From Pseudarthrobacter oxydans (GTDB lineage Bacteria; Actinomycetota; Actinomycetes; Actinomycetales; Micrococcaceae), in assembly GCF_034258515.1 (NCBI RefSeq), contig NZ_CP139438.1, positions 1 to 64,000 on the forward strand: a stretch of 64,000 nt of DNA, written 5' to 3'. Below, one piece after another: positions 20,110-30,691 of the stretch; the first letter of the stretch is position 1, and every line of letters starts with the position of its first letter. The position numbers were made by a program, and so were the translations under genes. The notes beneath the pieces are model-generated. The model had not been told where the DNA came from and did no database searches. It saw nothing but the letters and a program-made list of their open reading frames with translations.

Positions 20110-20747
20110 CCACAACCAAGATCCTCGTGGTGGATAACTACGACAGCTTTGTCTACACCCTGGTGGGCTACCTCCAGGAACTCGGCGCCGAAACCACCGT
20201 TGTCCGCAATGACGACGTCACCCTGGCGGAGGCCATTGAACTGGCGAGCACCCGCGACGGCGTACTGATCTCGCCCGGCCCCGGCAACCCGGCTGAAGCA
20301 GGAGTCTGCATCGAACTGATCAAGTGGTGCGGTGAGAACAGCGTGCCCATGTTCGGCGTCTGTCTGGGCCACCAGGCGCTTGCCGAGGCCTTCGGCGGCA
20401 AGGTGACGCACGCCCCCGAACTCATGCACGGCAAAACATCCCTGGTGCAGCACGTGGGAACCAGCGTGTTTTCCGGGCTCCCCTCCCCCGTCACCGCCAC
20501 GCGGTACCACTCGCTGGCGGCCGTGCGGGAATCGATTCCGGACGTCCTGGAAATCACTGCTGAGACAGCAACGGGCGTGGTGATGGGCCTCCAGCACCGG
20601 ACGGCGCCCCTGTGCGGCGTGCAGTTCCACCCGGAATCCGTGCTCACAGAGGGCGGCTACCAGATGCTGGGCAACTGGCTTGAGTCGCTGGGAATGAAGG
20701 GCGCAGCTGCCCGGGCAGCCAAACTGAGCCCGCTCATCCAGCGCTGA
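20106..20747 (+). CDS. trpG: Glutamine amidotransferase subunit of anthranilate / aminodeoxychorismate synthase
   Basis: This class I glutamine amidotransferase supplies ammonia to TrpE or PabB for anthranilate or aminodeoxychorismate. The 213-residue protein has ILVVDNYDSFVYTL at the N-terminus, the oxyanion loop SPGPGNP, nucleophile Cys86 in GVCLGHQA, and His175/Glu177 in VQFHPES. No trpE or pabB neighbour is present. The gene at this chromosomal position is often called trpG or pabA in actinobacteria and may serve both pathways. It is convergent with pknB. Confidence 0.92.
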   Translation: MTTTKILVVDNYDSFVYTLVGYLQELGAETTVVRNDDVTLAEAIELASTRDGVLISPGPGNPAEAGVCIELIKWCGENSVPMFGVCLGHQALAEAFGGKVTHAPELMHGKTSLVQHVGTSVFSGLPSPVTATRYHSLAAVRESIPDVLEITAETATGVVMGLQHRTAPLCGVQFHPESVLTEGGYQMLGNWLESLGMKGAAARAAKLSPLIQR

Positions 20748-20795
20748 GCCGGCCCGTTCAGCACTGAATCCGATTGATGCAGCGCTGTGCCGGGC

Positions 20796-22736
20796 TTAGC
20801 CCTTTTTGGTGGAGGTCGGCGTCGGAGTAGGCGTGGGTGTGGGGCTTGGCGGGGGCGGCGGGGCTTTGGCCACCACGATGGTGACGGTCTTGCCCTGGTC
20901 CACGGCCGCGTTCACGGGGTCGCTTTGCTCCGTCACCCTGCCCGGCTCAACCTGGGCATTCTCGGCCTCAACGACGTTGGGCACCAGGCTCAGTTCCTTC
21001 AACGCCGCTTCCGCCTCTTCGCGGGTGCGTCCCCGCAGTTCAGGCATGGCTACCTTGCCGGTGGACACCACCAGTTCGACGCTGGTTCCGACGCCCACCT
21101 TCTGGCCGGGCGCGGGGCTTGTGGTGATCACAATTCCGGCAGGCACGGTGGCACTGTTTGCCGTGGTGGTGGAGGGGGCCCCTACCAGTCCGCTTTGACG
21201 CAGGATATCCCGGGCCGCCGCCTCTGTTTTGCCCGGAAGGCTCTCAGGGATCATGACGGCGCTGGGGCCCTCTGAAATATTGAGGATCACCTCGGCGCCG
21301 GGATCCAGCGAAGCACCGGACGCGGGATCGGTACCGATCGCCGTACCCTTGGCAACGGTGTCGTGCTGCGACCGGACAATCCGGGGCCGGAGCTCCGCGT
21401 TATACAGTTCCTGCAGCGCCGCCGACTCTGTCATAGCGGCCACTGCCGGGACCGTGATCTTGGGCGCCGCCGGAGCAGGGCGGTTGATAATGCTGTACAG
21501 CCACAGGGCGCCGCCTGCCAGGACAAGGAGCGTGAAGACCACCAGCGTGCCAATCCATGCACGACGACGGGACTTCTGCCGCGGGCTGCGCTCACGTTCC
21601 GGAGTCAGGCCCAGCGGCAACGCATCAGCTGACCGATGGTCATCGACGCCGGACGCGAAGGGAACCAGGGTTTCGTGGTCCTCGGCAGAGGAAGGGATAG
21701 CCGCCGGCAGCCGGCCGGTAGGTGCGTCATCGAGGAAGCCTGCCCCTGCGGCGGGGAAGGCCTCGGTGGCCGGCGACGGGACATGGTCGTTGGGGTCCGT
21801 GGGCGCTTCGGAAGCCGGAACCGCCGGGACCGGGACGCCGGACCGTGCAGCGCGCAGGGCACGCCGGAACGCCGCAGCATCCTGGAACCGGTCATCCCGG
21901 TTCTTTTGCAGCGCCTTCGCCAGCACACTGTCCAGGGCAGGAGTCACATCGGGGTTGAGGCTGCTGGGAGGCTCGGGAATCTCCCGTACATGCTGGTAGG
22001 CCACGGACACCGGGCTGTCACCGACGAACGGCGGCCTGGACGTGAGCATTTCGTACAACAGGCAGGCAGCGGAATACAGGTCGCTGCGGGCGTCAACGGT
22101 TTCGCCGCGGGCCTGCTCGGGGGACAGGTACTGCGCGGTGCCCACCACGGCCTGGGTCTGCGTCATGGTGGCTGAAGAGTCGGCGATGGCGCGGGCGATG
22201 CCGAAGTCCATCACCTTCACCGAGTTGGTGTTTTCGCAGTACATGACGTTGGCCGGCTTGATGTCCCGGTGCACGATGCCGGCCTTGTGGCTGTATTCGA
22301 GGGCGCCGAGGACACCCAGGCAGTAGTCGATTGCCTGGTCAATGGTGACGTCATGGGCACGGATCAGGTCGCGGATGGTCTTGCCCTCCACGAATTCCAT
22401 CACGATGTAGGGCACGCGGACGTTGTCCTCCGAGCCATCGTGGACCAGGTGTTCGCCGGTGTCGTAGATGGCAACAATCGAGGAATGGTTGAGGGCAGCA
22501 ACCGCCTGTGCTTCACGCTTGAACCTGGCCTGGAACTGCGGGTCACGCGCCATGTCCGGCCGAAGCAGTTTCACGGCGACAGTCCGCCCCAGCCGGGTGT
22601 CCACTCCCCGGTAGACGTCCGCCATGCCGCCGCGGCCGATCAGGCCGCCCAGTTCATACCGGCCGCTGAGGACACGGCGGTTATCCACCGGGAGGCTGTC
22701 CTCGCGGTGCAACGGTGTGCGCGCTGACTCGTTCAC
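20796..22736 (-). CDS. pknB: PASTA-domain serine/threonine kinase PknB
   Basis: PknB is a transmembrane kinase that senses peptidoglycan fragments and controls growth and division. The 646-residue protein has an N-terminal kinase domain (about 25-290) with glycine loop IGRGGMADVY, invariant Lys56, HRDIKPAN with catalytic Asp157, and DFGIAR. A disordered linker follows, then one transmembrane helix near 395-420, three extracellular PASTA repeats, and a Pro/Thr-rich C-terminal tail. It is the last gene of the minus-strand operon fhaA-fhaB-pstP-rodA-pbpA-pknA-pknB, in the mycobacterial order. Three PASTA repeats is one fewer than in M. tuberculosis PknB. Confidence 0.93.
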   Translation of the reverse strand: MNESARTPLHREDSLPVDNRRVLSGRYELGGLIGRGGMADVYRGVDTRLGRTVAVKLLRPDMARDPQFQARFKREAQAVAALNHSSIVAIYDTGEHLVHDGSEDNVRVPYIVMEFVEGKTIRDLIRAHDVTIDQAIDYCLGVLGALEYSHKAGIVHRDIKPANVMYCENTNSVKVMDFGIARAIADSSATMTQTQAVVGTAQYLSPEQARGETVDARSDLYSAACLLYEMLTSRPPFVGDSPVSVAYQHVREIPEPPSSLNPDVTPALDSVLAKALQKNRDDRFQDAAAFRRALRAARSGVPVPAVPASEAPTDPNDHVPSPATEAFPAAGAGFLDDAPTGRLPAAIPSSAEDHETLVPFASGVDDHRSADALPLGLTPERERSPRQKSRRRAWIGTLVVFTLLVLAGGALWLYSIINRPAPAAPKITVPAVAAMTESAALQELYNAELRPRIVRSQHDTVAKGTAIGTDPASGASLDPGAEVILNISEGPSAVMIPESLPGKTEAAARDILRQSGLVGAPSTTTANSATVPAGIVITTSPAPGQKVGVGTSVELVVSTGKVAMPELRGRTREEAEAALKELSLVPNVVEAENAQVEPGRVTEQSDPVNAAVDQGKTVTIVVAKAPPPPPSPTPTPTPTPTSTKKG

Positions 22737-22751
22737 TGGCTGTCCTGGCGG

Positions 22752-24470
22752 TTACGGCTTGCAGGTTGGCGGGGCGCCGGGCAGTTGGCCGGCGGTGCAG
22801 GCGGGCAGGGGCGATGCCACGGTGGGCGCCGCCACCGCCGACGTGGTGGGCGACGGGGCCGGCGCGGGAGCAGATGTGGTGGGTGCCGGCGGCGCTACGG
22901 CATAGACCACAGTAATGGGCGAGCCCTGGGGCACCAGGCCCGTAGGATTCAATTCTATGACCTTGCCCGGGCCATCCGCGGTACTCTCCTGCGGAATCAC
23001 GGTGACGGCCAGCCCGAGCCCGGCAAGCTCCGCCTGAACCTTGCGATAGTCCTGCCCGAGGTAGGCGGCCGGGATGACATTGACCGTTTCCTGGGTGGGT
23101 GTGGGCGTAGGCGTGCTGCGCGTGGCCGTGGGCGTGGGCGACTGCGTGGTCCTGGTGGGGCTGGCACTGGTGCTCGCCGGGCTGCTTGTGGTTGCCCCGG
23201 AGGTGGCGTCATTCGAGGGGAAGAGAATGCCCCGCTGGCTGAGGAAGAAACCCACCAACGCGAACAGGAGCAGCAGGATTAACGCAATCAGAGGCCATGT
23301 CCAGGGACTGCGGCCTTTACGCTGCGGCTCATCGGCGGGCTCGTCGTCGTACGTTGTTTCTTCCGGAACCCACCTGCGCTCCGCAGCGAGGGCATTGGCC
23401 CGGGCAAGTGCGCCCTGGGGAGCGTCCGGCTCCGCCGCTGATGCCCCGGCAGCCCCGGCAGCCCCGGCGGCTGCGCCGGCCGCACCCGCACCCAGCACCG
23501 GCAAAGCGGAGGTGGGGGTGGGCGAACTGTCGCGCTGGGCTCCGATGACGTCGGTGGGCGCTGTTGCGGTGTCCACGGGAGCCGTGATGGGGCCCGTGTT
23601 GTCCGCGTCGAAGAGGAGCATGCCGGGAACGGCGGCCCGGGCGGCGCTGATGTCGCCGTTCCGGATGGCCTCGGCTGCCTCTGCCAGCTTGATGGCGTTC
23701 TCCGGCCGGTTCTTTGGGTCCTTGGCAAGCATGGACATCAGGAGGGCGCGCACCGGGGTGGGAAGGGATTCCGGCAGCGGCGGCGGCGCATCGTTGACCT
23801 GGGCCAGGGCGATGGCGATCTGGGACTCGCCGGAGAAGGGACGGTGGCCGGTCAGGCACTCGTAGCCGATGACGCCGAGCGCATAGATGTCCGAGGAACC
23901 CGTGGCGGTCTGGCCGGTGGCCTGCTCGGGAGCAAGGTACTGGGCGGTGCCCATCACCTGTCCGGTCTGGGTGAGGGGAACCTGGTCAGCCAGGCGGGCG
24001 ATGCCGAAGTCGGTGACCTTGACCCGTCCGTCAGGGGTGATCAGGAGGTTGCCGGGCTTCACGTCGCGGTGCACCAGGCCCTGCGCGTGGGCAACGGACA
24101 GCGCACGGGCGGTTTGCGCAATGATGGACAGCGTGCGGTCCGGGGACAGGACCTGCTCGTGCTCGATGATGTTGCTCAGGGGCTGGCCGGGGACCAGTTC
24201 CATGACCAGGTAGGCGGATCCCTCCTCCTCGCCGTAGTCGAAGACGTTGGCGATGCCCACGTGGTTCAGGAGTGCGGTGTGGCGGGCCTCGGCGCGGAAA
24301 CGCTGGAGGAACCCGGGATCGCCGGTGTACTCCTCCTTCAGCACCTTGATGGCGACGATGCGGCCCAGGACGAGGTCTTTCGCTTTCCAGACTTCGCCCA
24401 TGCCGCCGATCGCGATCCGCGTGGTCAGCTGGAATCTGCCGCCGAGGGTGATTCCGGTTGTAGGCCTCAC
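22752..24470 (-). CDS. pknA: Serine/threonine kinase PknA
   Basis: This 572-residue kinase begins [15 protein letters not shown], with glycine loop [10 protein letters not shown], invariant Lys42, HRDVKPGN and DFGIARL. The kinase domain ends near 275. An Ala-rich linker, one transmembrane helix (about 390-410), a Thr/Pro-rich spacer and a single C-terminal PASTA-like domain follow. The lone PASTA domain is more than M. tuberculosis PknA carries, but is usual in Micrococcaceae. Its start overlaps the pbpA stop by 4 bases, so coupling is likely. It should phosphorylate division and wall-synthesis proteins with PknB. Confidence 0.9.
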   Translation of the reverse strand: MRPTTGITLGGRFQLTTRIAIGGMGEVWKAKDLVLGRIVAIKVLKEEYTGDPGFLQRFRAEARHTALLNHVGIANVFDYGEEEGSAYLVMELVPGQPLSNIIEHEQVLSPDRTLSIIAQTARALSVAHAQGLVHRDVKPGNLLITPDGRVKVTDFGIARLADQVPLTQTGQVMGTAQYLAPEQATGQTATGSSDIYALGVIGYECLTGHRPFSGESQIAIALAQVNDAPPPLPESLPTPVRALLMSMLAKDPKNRPENAIKLAEAAEAIRNGDISAARAAVPGMLLFDADNTGPITAPVDTATAPTDVIGAQRDSSPTPTSALPVLGAGAAGAAAGAAGAAGASAAEPDAPQGALARANALAAERRWVPEETTYDDEPADEPQRKGRSPWTWPLIALILLLLFALVGFFLSQRGILFPSNDATSGATTSSPASTSASPTRTTQSPTPTATRSTPTPTPTQETVNVIPAAYLGQDYRKVQAELAGLGLAVTVIPQESTADGPGKVIELNPTGLVPQGSPITVVYAVAPPAPTTSAPAPAPSPTTSAVAAPTVASPLPACTAGQLPGAPPTCKP

Positions 24471-25927
24471 TTATTCAACACCGCCTCAAAAATTCTCTTC
24501 GCGTTCGGACTGGTTAGCTGGGCTCCCGTGGTGATGTCCACGCCTTCCATGACGATCGTGACGCCCACCTGCGGGTTGTTTGCGGGGGCAAAGCCGGTGA
24601 ACCAGGAGTTGTTGGTGCCGTTCCCCAGTTCCGCGGTTCCCGTCTTGCCGGCCACCTGGACACCGGGAACGGCTGCCCTGTTGGCGATGCCTTCACTGAC
24701 GGCACTGACCATCCACTCGGTGATCTGGTTTGCAATATCCGGGGTGGTGGAGGTCCGCAGCTGCTGGGGCCGGGGTTCATCGATGACCCGCAGGTCCGGA
24801 GAGCGCAGGGTCTTGACCAGGGTGGGCCTCATCTGGACGCCGTCGTTGGCAATCGCCGCGGTCATCAACGCAACCTGCAGCGGCGTGGCACGGACGTCCT
24901 TCTGGCCGATGGCGGACTGGGCCAGCCCGGGAGCGTCCAGGTCATCCGGGAAGCCGTTGCCCCGGGCATAGCCGAGCTTGATCTGGTCACCCATGTCCTC
25001 ACCGAAACCGAACTTTTTCGCCTGCTCTGCGATGGCGTCCCGGCCCAGGTCCAGCGCAATGCTGGCGAACGGGGTGTTGCAGGACTGTTGCAGCGCGAAG
25101 GCGAAGGTCGCCGTGTCCCGGGTGTAGCAGTTGCCGCCCGCATAGTTGGGAAGCTTGTACTGGATTCCCTCGAACGGCATTTCCGCAGGGTTGGGGAGCA
25201 CGCTGTCCTTGTTGTACTTCCCCGATGCAAGCGCCGCGGCGGTGTCCACCAGCTTGTAGACCGAACCGGGAGCCAGCAGTTCCCCGGTGGGTCCGCTGAC
25301 GTTCTGGTTCAGGTTGATGCCGGGGACCTTGAGCAGTTCGTTGATGTTGGCGGTCTCGGCGTTCGGATCCTGGATGGCGATCAGGTTCGGATCGTAGGAG
25401 GGTTTGGAGACCATGGCAAGGATGGCCCCGGTTTTGGGATTGGTGACCACGATGGACCCGCGCTGCCCGTCCGGGATCAGGCTGTAGGCGAGCTGCTGGA
25501 TTTTGGGGTCAATGGTGAGCTCCACCGACGCGCCCTTGGGCTGGTTCCCCAGGAAGAGCTGGCCCACGCGGTCCAGGAACAGCTGGTCCGAGTTGCCGGT
25601 GAGTACTTCACCCATAGCCTGCTCCAGGCCGGTGGCACCGAAATTCTGCGAGAAGTATCCCGTGATTCCTGCATAAAGTTCCGGTTGCGGGTAGGTCCGC
25701 TGGAACTTGCAGGTCTCCGACGTGCCTTCGACCGATTCTGCTACCGGAGTGCCGCCCACGATGATGGCACCGCGGTCGTTGCAGTAGTTCTGCAGGATGG
25801 CACGCTGGTTCCACGGGTTGGCCTTGAGCTCATCGGCTCCCACCACCTGGACGTAGCTGATGGCGCCGAAGATGAGGGCGAACATGGCGACGGCCGCCAC
25901 CCATGAATGCCGTATTGCCTGGTTCAC
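24467..25927 (-). CDS. pbpA: Penicillin-binding transpeptidase PbpA
   Basis: This is a class B penicillin-binding protein that cross-links peptidoglycan with its RodA partner. The 486-residue protein has an N-terminal membrane anchor (about 8-28), a dimerisation/pedestal region, and a transpeptidase domain with the nucleophile in SVYK (Ser222, Lys225), a QSCN motif for the second site, and KTG at 428-430. Its start overlaps the rodA stop by 4 bases. It belongs to the wall-synthesis and kinase operon and is the likely partner of the adjacent SEDS protein. Confidence 0.93.
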   Translation of the reverse strand: MNQAIRHSWVAAVAMFALIFGAISYVQVVGADELKANPWNQRAILQNYCNDRGAIIVGGTPVAESVEGTSETCKFQRTYPQPELYAGITGYFSQNFGATGLEQAMGEVLTGNSDQLFLDRVGQLFLGNQPKGASVELTIDPKIQQLAYSLIPDGQRGSIVVTNPKTGAILAMVSKPSYDPNLIAIQDPNAETANINELLKVPGINLNQNVSGPTGELLAPGSVYKLVDTAAALASGKYNKDSVLPNPAEMPFEGIQYKLPNYAGGNCYTRDTATFAFALQQSCNTPFASIALDLGRDAIAEQAKKFGFGEDMGDQIKLGYARGNGFPDDLDAPGLAQSAIGQKDVRATPLQVALMTAAIANDGVQMRPTLVKTLRSPDLRVIDEPRPQQLRTSTTPDIANQITEWMVSAVSEGIANRAAVPGVQVAGKTGTAELGNGTNNSWFTGFAPANNPQVGVTIVMEGVDITTGAQLTSPNAKRIFEAVLNK

Positions 25928-27321
25928 GAGTGCTTCACCGCCTCAGTAGGAGTATCAATGCCCATCGAATCTGCTGCCTCGCCCGGCCGCAGCGGTGTGG
26001 TGTCCACCGGGCCGCGGGCTGTATGGGAAATCATCAGGAGCAGGCCCACAATGATCCAGTTGGCCAGCAGCGACGAACCGCCGGCTGCAAGGAACGGCGT
26101 TGTCAGGCCGGTCAGGGGGATGAGCCGTGTGACCCCGCCGATCACCACGAAGCACTGCAGCGCCACGGCAAAGGAGAGGCCGCAGGCGAGGAGCTTTCCG
26201 AACGCGTCCCGGGTGCCCAGCGCGGCCCTGAACCCGCGCGTGAACAGCAGCAGGTACATCAGGACGACGGCGAACAGGCCCACCAGGCCGAGTTCCTCGC
26301 CAAGGGACGCGATGATCATGTCGCTGTTGGCGAACGGGACCAGGTCCGGGCGGCCCTGCCCCAGTCCGGTTCCCACCAGTCCGCCGTTGGCCATGCCGAA
26401 GAGCCCCTGGACAATCTGGCCGCTTCCGCCCGGTGAGCGGTCGTAGACCTCCGGAGTGAAGGCGTTGAGCCAGCCGTCGATCCGGAGTGCAACGTGGGAG
26501 AAGACCTGGGCGGCGATGAAGCCGCCGCCAAAGATGAGGGCCAGGCCGATTACTACCCAGCTGATGCGGCTTGTGGCCACGTAGATCATCACGATGAACA
26601 GGCCGAAGAAGAGAACCGATGAACCAAGGTCCCGCTGGAAGATGAGTACGCCGATGCTGACCAGCCAGGCCGTGATCATGGGGCCCATGTCCTTGAACCG
26701 CGGGAACTGCAGCGGACCGACTTTCCGGCCGGCCAGGAGGATCAGGTCGCGGTTGGATGAAAGGTAACCGGCAAAGAATATGGCGAGGGTGATCTTGGCG
26801 ACCTCGCCGGGCTGGAACGTCATGGGACCGAGCCGGATCCAGACGCGGGCGCCCAGGATCTCGCCCGCGCTGATGCCGGGAATCAGCGGCAGGAGCAGGA
26901 GGACGGCGCTGGCTGCCAGGGAGATGAAGGTGAACCTGCGGAGCACGCGGTGGTCCTTGAGCAGCCAGATGACCGCGATCGCCACCGCCATTGCAATGAG
27001 GGTCCACCGCAGCTGGTTGTTGCCGGTGTCATCACCGGGTGCGTCCAGGCGGTGGATCATGGCCAGCCCGAGTCCGTTAAGGGCGACCACCAGTGGAAGT
27101 ATTACCGGGTCGGCATACTTGGCGCGGAAGCGCAGGACTGCATGGAAAACCAGGGAGGCAACGGCGAGGAGGCTGGACTGGAACCAGAAATCCGAGTCAA
27201 AGGCCTTTTCCTGGTCGACGCCCACCAGCATGTTGGCGCCGATGCCGACGGCCAGGGCCAGCAGGAGCAGTGCGAGTTCGACGTTCCGCCGTGGCTTGGG
27301 AATGGTGCTGAGCTGGCTCAT
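25924..27321 (-). CDS. rodA: SEDS-family peptidoglycan polymerase RodA/FtsW
   Basis: This is a SEDS glycosyltransferase that polymerises lipid II. The 465-residue protein has about ten to twelve transmembrane helices, the conserved GARVWIRLGPMTFQPGEVAKI region and the C-terminal GGSSLLANWIIVGLL. ATG 27321 overlaps the pstP stop (ATGA) and has AAGGCGG upstream; an ORF start further up lies inside pstP. The pairing with pbpA identifies it as the RodA-type partner rather than the divisome FtsW, though both names are used for this position. Confidence 0.92.
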   Translation of the reverse strand: MSQLSTIPKPRRNVELALLLLALAVGIGANMLVGVDQEKAFDSDFWFQSSLLAVASLVFHAVLRFRAKYADPVILPLVVALNGLGLAMIHRLDAPGDDTGNNQLRWTLIAMAVAIAVIWLLKDHRVLRRFTFISLAASAVLLLLPLIPGISAGEILGARVWIRLGPMTFQPGEVAKITLAIFFAGYLSSNRDLILLAGRKVGPLQFPRFKDMGPMITAWLVSIGVLIFQRDLGSSVLFFGLFIVMIYVATSRISWVVIGLALIFGGGFIAAQVFSHVALRIDGWLNAFTPEVYDRSPGGSGQIVQGLFGMANGGLVGTGLGQGRPDLVPFANSDMIIASLGEELGLVGLFAVVLMYLLLFTRGFRAALGTRDAFGKLLACGLSFAVALQCFVVIGGVTRLIPLTGLTTPFLAAGGSSLLANWIIVGLLLMISHTARGPVDTTPLRPGEAADSMGIDTPTEAVKHS

Positions 27322-29060
27322 GGGACCGCCTTGCAGGTGACGGTGGGGCTGGGGGACTGGCTTGCCGGAGCGGCGGTTGCCTCCGGGGCCGGTGCAGGAG
27401 CGGCCGGGTCCGTAGGGGCCGGCGCCGGTGTGGATGCTCCAGGTGACGCGGAAACTGTTGGACACCCTTCCTCTGGGGAGGTGGTCCCGGTGAGTTCGAG
27501 GTTCTTCACGATCCGCTGGGCATCGTAGAGGTCATTGGCGGGCACGGTCTGGCGCACGCGCTGCTGCGAGAACGGGGGCAGGGAATCCATCCGGATTTCT
27601 GTGACGGTTTCAAGGCTGGAAAGGCCGATGGGGCCAAGGCGCTGGGAGACGCCGTTGAAGATGGCGACGCGGGAGTCGTACTCGCCGACGTAGTAGCGCG
27701 TCTGGGTCCAGGCATACCCCAGCCAGAGGCCCACTGTCAGGGCCACCAGCACGGATGCGGCGATCGCCCAGGTAATCCAGCGCCGCGGCTTGAGCGGCAC
27801 CACGTTGTCATCAGCTTCGGTGCCGGACTGTTCTGCCCTGTGGGTGAGGAGGGTGGCTGCCCTCCGCGCCACGGTGCGTCCGGCGATGGTGGGAATGGAC
27901 CCGGATTCTGCCGCTGCTGCCGCTGCACCCACAAGCTCGTGGGGGCGTGAGGCGAGTTCGTCCCGCAGGACCTCAGCGGACAGGTGTTCGCCCAAGTGCG
28001 GGTCGGTGGAGCCCGGTTCCACTGAGCGCTGTCCATGGCCGTCCTTGGCAGGGCCCTCCTTGGAAGGTCCGGCGGCGGCCGGAACGGCGCTGGCTGCTGG
28101 GTCGTTGCCCGCGCCGGCGCCCTTGTCAGGGCTTTCTGTGCCGGACGTGTTCTTGCCGGGAGCTTTGGTGCCCTCAGCCGGATCCTGCGGCCCTGCGGCG
28201 GGCGGTGCTGCCGGCTGGACTGCTGCGGCAGGGGCTGCGGCGATGGCTGTGGAAGGGACGACTTCGACGGCGGCGGTTCTGACGTCGTCGGGCGTTTCCT
28301 CGACAATTTCCACCATGACCACTGTGACGTTGTCCGGGGAGCCGGCTTCGAGGGTCAGGTCCACGAGGGTTTCCACGCACTCGCGGAGGTCCTTGGTTTC
28401 CCGCACCGTCCGTTCCACGGCGTGGCCGGCAACGTAGTTGAGCCCGTCGGAGCAGAGCAGCCAGCGGTCGCCGGGGCGGACGTCCAGGGTATCGAGATCG
28501 AGTTCCGGGCTGGCGTCCACGTCGCCCAGGACGCGCATCAGGACGTTTTTGTGCGGGTGGCTTTCGGCCTCCTCAGGGCGGAGCCGGCCTTCGTCGATGA
28601 GGCGCTGGACAAAGGTGTGGTCCACGCTGACCTGCTTGAATTCGCCGTCGCGCAGGAGGTAGGCCCGGGAATCGCCGATGTGTGCAAAGTAGAGCTTGCC
28701 CCCGGCCAGCAGGAGCGCCGTGACGGTGGTGCCCATCCCCGCCAGTTTGGGGTTCTGGTGCACGAGTTCGGAAAGCAGGGAGTTGGCCGTCTGGATTTCG
28801 TCGGCAAGGACGGTGCCGGCGTCGCCGTCGTAGTCGCCGCGGTCCAGGTGGATCATGTCCAGGACAGTGGCGGCGGAGGCTACGTCGCCGCCCGCGTGGC
28901 CGCCCATGCCGTCCGCGACGACGGCGAGGTGCCGTCCCACGTAGGCGGAGTCGTCGTTCTTTGAGCGGATCCGGCCGACGTCGGAACGTGCGGCGTAGCG
29001 CATGATGAGGGGCCGCTGCGCGGGCCGGGGCCCGTTGGCGGGGGTTTGCGTGACGGCCAC
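27318..29060 (-). CDS. pstP: PP2C serine/threonine phosphatase PstP
   Basis: This metal-dependent phosphatase reverses PknA/PknB phosphorylation. The 580-residue protein has an N-terminal PP2C domain (about 20-255) with metal-binding motifs SKNDDSAYVG, VADGMGGHAGGD and CSDGLNYV, a long Ala/Pro-rich linker (about 260-420), one transmembrane helix near 430-450, and a short extracellular domain ending in a Pro/Ala-rich tail. It lies 2 bases after fhaB and overlaps rodA. Confidence 0.93.
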   Translation of the reverse strand: MAVTQTPANGPRPAQRPLIMRYAARSDVGRIRSKNDDSAYVGRHLAVVADGMGGHAGGDVASAATVLDMIHLDRGDYDGDAGTVLADEIQTANSLLSELVHQNPKLAGMGTTVTALLLAGGKLYFAHIGDSRAYLLRDGEFKQVSVDHTFVQRLIDEGRLRPEEAESHPHKNVLMRVLGDVDASPELDLDTLDVRPGDRWLLCSDGLNYVAGHAVERTVRETKDLRECVETLVDLTLEAGSPDNVTVVMVEIVEETPDDVRTAAVEVVPSTAIAAAPAAAVQPAAPPAAGPQDPAEGTKAPGKNTSGTESPDKGAGAGNDPAASAVPAAAGPSKEGPAKDGHGQRSVEPGSTDPHLGEHLSAEVLRDELASRPHELVGAAAAAAESGSIPTIAGRTVARRAATLLTHRAEQSGTEADDNVVPLKPRRWITWAIAASVLVALTVGLWLGYAWTQTRYYVGEYDSRVAIFNGVSQRLGPIGLSSLETVTEIRMDSLPPFSQQRVRQTVPANDLYDAQRIVKNLELTGTTSPEEGCPTVSASPGASTPAPAPTDPAAPAPAPEATAAPASQSPSPTVTCKAVP

Positions 29061-29062
29061 GG

Positions 29063-29545
29063 CTATGGCCTCAATTCGATGACCGTCTTGCCGATTCTCA
29101 CGGGAACCCCTGGCTCAACCGGCAGGGCACGGGTAAGTTGCTGGTCCGCCAGGTAGGTTCCGTTTGTGGACCCCAGGTCCTCGATGAACCAGCGGCTGCC
29201 TTGGGGGAACAGCCTGGCGTGGCGGCCGGACGCGTAGTCGTCCTCCAGGACCAGGGTGGCTTCCTGGGCGCGGCCCAGGAGGATGGGACTGGCAGCCAGC
29301 GGAAGGGTGGTTCCCTTGAGTGGACCTTCGACGACGACCAGCTGGTGCGCCTGCTGCTTCGCCGGCTGCGGAGGGGCTTCAGCAAGCTCCGGGTTCCTGC
29401 GGACCTGGCGCTGGGTGGGCGCGCCGGAGGCTGCCTTCCGGCCCACCATGAGGTCCCGGCGCATGGCTGAGACGATGCTGAAGATCAGCACCCAGAGGAG
29501 CAGGAGGAAGCCGAACCGCAGGACGGTGATGGTGAGGTCGCTCAT
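29063..29545 (-). CDS. fhaB: FHA-domain protein FhaB (FipA-like)
   Basis: This 160-residue protein has an N-terminal transmembrane helix (about 8-27), a basic linker and a C-terminal FHA domain with the phosphothreonine-binding signature: LLGRA, then GRHARLF and DLGSTNGTYL. FHA proteins at this locus dock PknA/PknB-phosphorylated partners and link the kinases to wall synthesis and division. Its ATG overlaps the fhaA stop by 4 bases, and pstP follows after 2 bases, giving a tight operon. Confidence 0.9.
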   Translation of the reverse strand: MSDLTITVLRFGFLLLLWVLIFSIVSAMRRDLMVGRKAASGAPTQRQVRRNPELAEAPPQPAKQQAHQLVVVEGPLKGTTLPLAASPILLGRAQEATLVLEDDYASGRHARLFPQGSRWFIEDLGSTNGTYLADQQLTRALPVEPGVPVRIGKTVIELRP

Positions 29546-30285
29546 GTGCGGCCACCCGTGCTTGCAGGCAAAAGGCGGAAGATGATTTTTGTCCGTCCCA
29601 TAGTGATGGTGGAGCCGTCAGTGAGTTCGGTGCTCCCTGACACCTTCTGCCCGTTGACATAGCTGCCGTTGGTGGAACCCATATCCACTGCGCTGGTCAC
29701 GCCGTTGGCCGTGCGGATTTCCAGGTGGCGGCGGGACACGCCCGTGTCTTCGACATGGATGTCGGCTTCGGACGACCTGCCAAGGACGATGGATGGAGCG
29801 TTGAGGGAGTAACGCTGCCCGTCGATATCCAATACGGGCTGAAGCCGTACCGGCTGGCGGCTCGGAGCGGCCGGCAGATTGGGGCGTTGTGGCTGGCCTG
29901 CGGGTGCGCCCTTCGATTTCTCGGTTGAAGAGAGGATTTCGAAGTTGCCGGCGCGCAACTCGGCGTCCCGGCGGAAGGAAATCCGTACCGGGCCCTGAAG
30001 GGTGTAGCCCTGGCTGCGGACGTGGTTGATGACTACGTCGCAGAGTTCCTCGGCCAGCGGGGTTCCCCATTCCTGGGCCCGCTTGAAGTCGTCATCGCTG
30101 AGCTGCACATCAAAAACGTTTGGGGCGAGTGTCCGGCCGGCGGCCACAGTCAGGGCCTTGTGGTCAACTTCCCGGCGCAGCCTGCTGGCGATCTCCACAG
30201 GTTCGACCTGGGCGCGCGAGCCGGTAGAGAAGACGCCCCGGACAGCCTTTTCAATGCCGCGTTCAACCTTGTCCAGCAGACCCAT
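29542..30285 (-). CDS. fhaA: FHA-domain protein FhaA with DUF3662
   Basis: This 247-residue first gene of the kinase operon has an N-terminal DUF3662 domain (about 1-125; LLDKVERGIEKAVRGVFS opens it), a proline-rich linker and a C-terminal FHA domain with VLGRSSEADI, SRRHLEI and DMGSTNGSYVNG. In mycobacteria FhaA binds the phosphorylated pseudokinase region of MviN and regulates lipid II export; the same role is inferred. ATG 30285 follows a purine-rich GGAAAGGAGAAG at good spacing. Confidence 0.92.
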   Translation of the reverse strand: MGLLDKVERGIEKAVRGVFSTGSRAQVEPVEIASRLRREVDHKALTVAAGRTLAPNVFDVQLSDDDFKRAQEWGTPLAEELCDVVINHVRSQGYTLQGPVRISFRRDAELRAGNFEILSSTEKSKGAPAGQPQRPNLPAAPSRQPVRLQPVLDIDGQRYSLNAPSIVLGRSSEADIHVEDTGVSRRHLEIRTANGVTSAVDMGSTNGSYVNGQKVSGSTELTDGSTITMGRTKIIFRLLPASTGGRT

Positions 30286-30595
30286 GGTTCTTCTCCTTTC
30301 CCCCCAGCCGCGGGGCAGTTTTCGTTCCGGAACTTCACCCGCAGTGCAGCTCGCAAGTCAGCGGTGTGCCTGCCTGCAGCAGCCACTCCTACATCAGATA
30401 CTACTGGGCAGGGCTGTGAATGACCTTAATCAGCAACGCCCGGGGGCCGCCAAAAGTTCAGTCTGTTGCCGGGCCTTGCCTGGGCCGGCGGAGGCCAATT
30501 GGTGTTTTCCGTCCACCTTCCGTTATGCTTGATCTCGCTGCTTTTACAAGGTAACGGATCCGGGAAACCGGCCGGAACTTGGTGAAAGAAGTTGC
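30286..30595. other. Spacer between fhaA and tRNA-Leu
   Basis: These 310 bases should hold the divergent promoters of the fhaA-pknB operon and of tRNA-Leu. I saw no credible reading frame, repeat or hairpin of note. The last 60 bases are less GC-rich. Confidence 0.5.
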
Positions 30596-30678
30596 GCGCG
30601 AGTGGCGGAACGGCAGACGCGCTGGCTTCAGGTGCCAGTATCCGAAAGGGTGTGGGGGTTCAAATCCCCCCTCGCGCA
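30596..30678 (+). tRNA. tRNA-Leu (CAG)
   Basis: This is an 83-base class II tRNA. Acceptor stem GCGCGAG pairs with CTCGCGC, the anticodon loop TTCAGGT gives CAG, a long variable arm (TATCCGAAAGGGTGT region) is present, and the T loop is GGTTCAAATCC. The discriminator is A, and CCA is not encoded. A strong terminator follows. Confidence 0.95.
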
Positions 30679-30691
30679 CGCAAAGAACTAA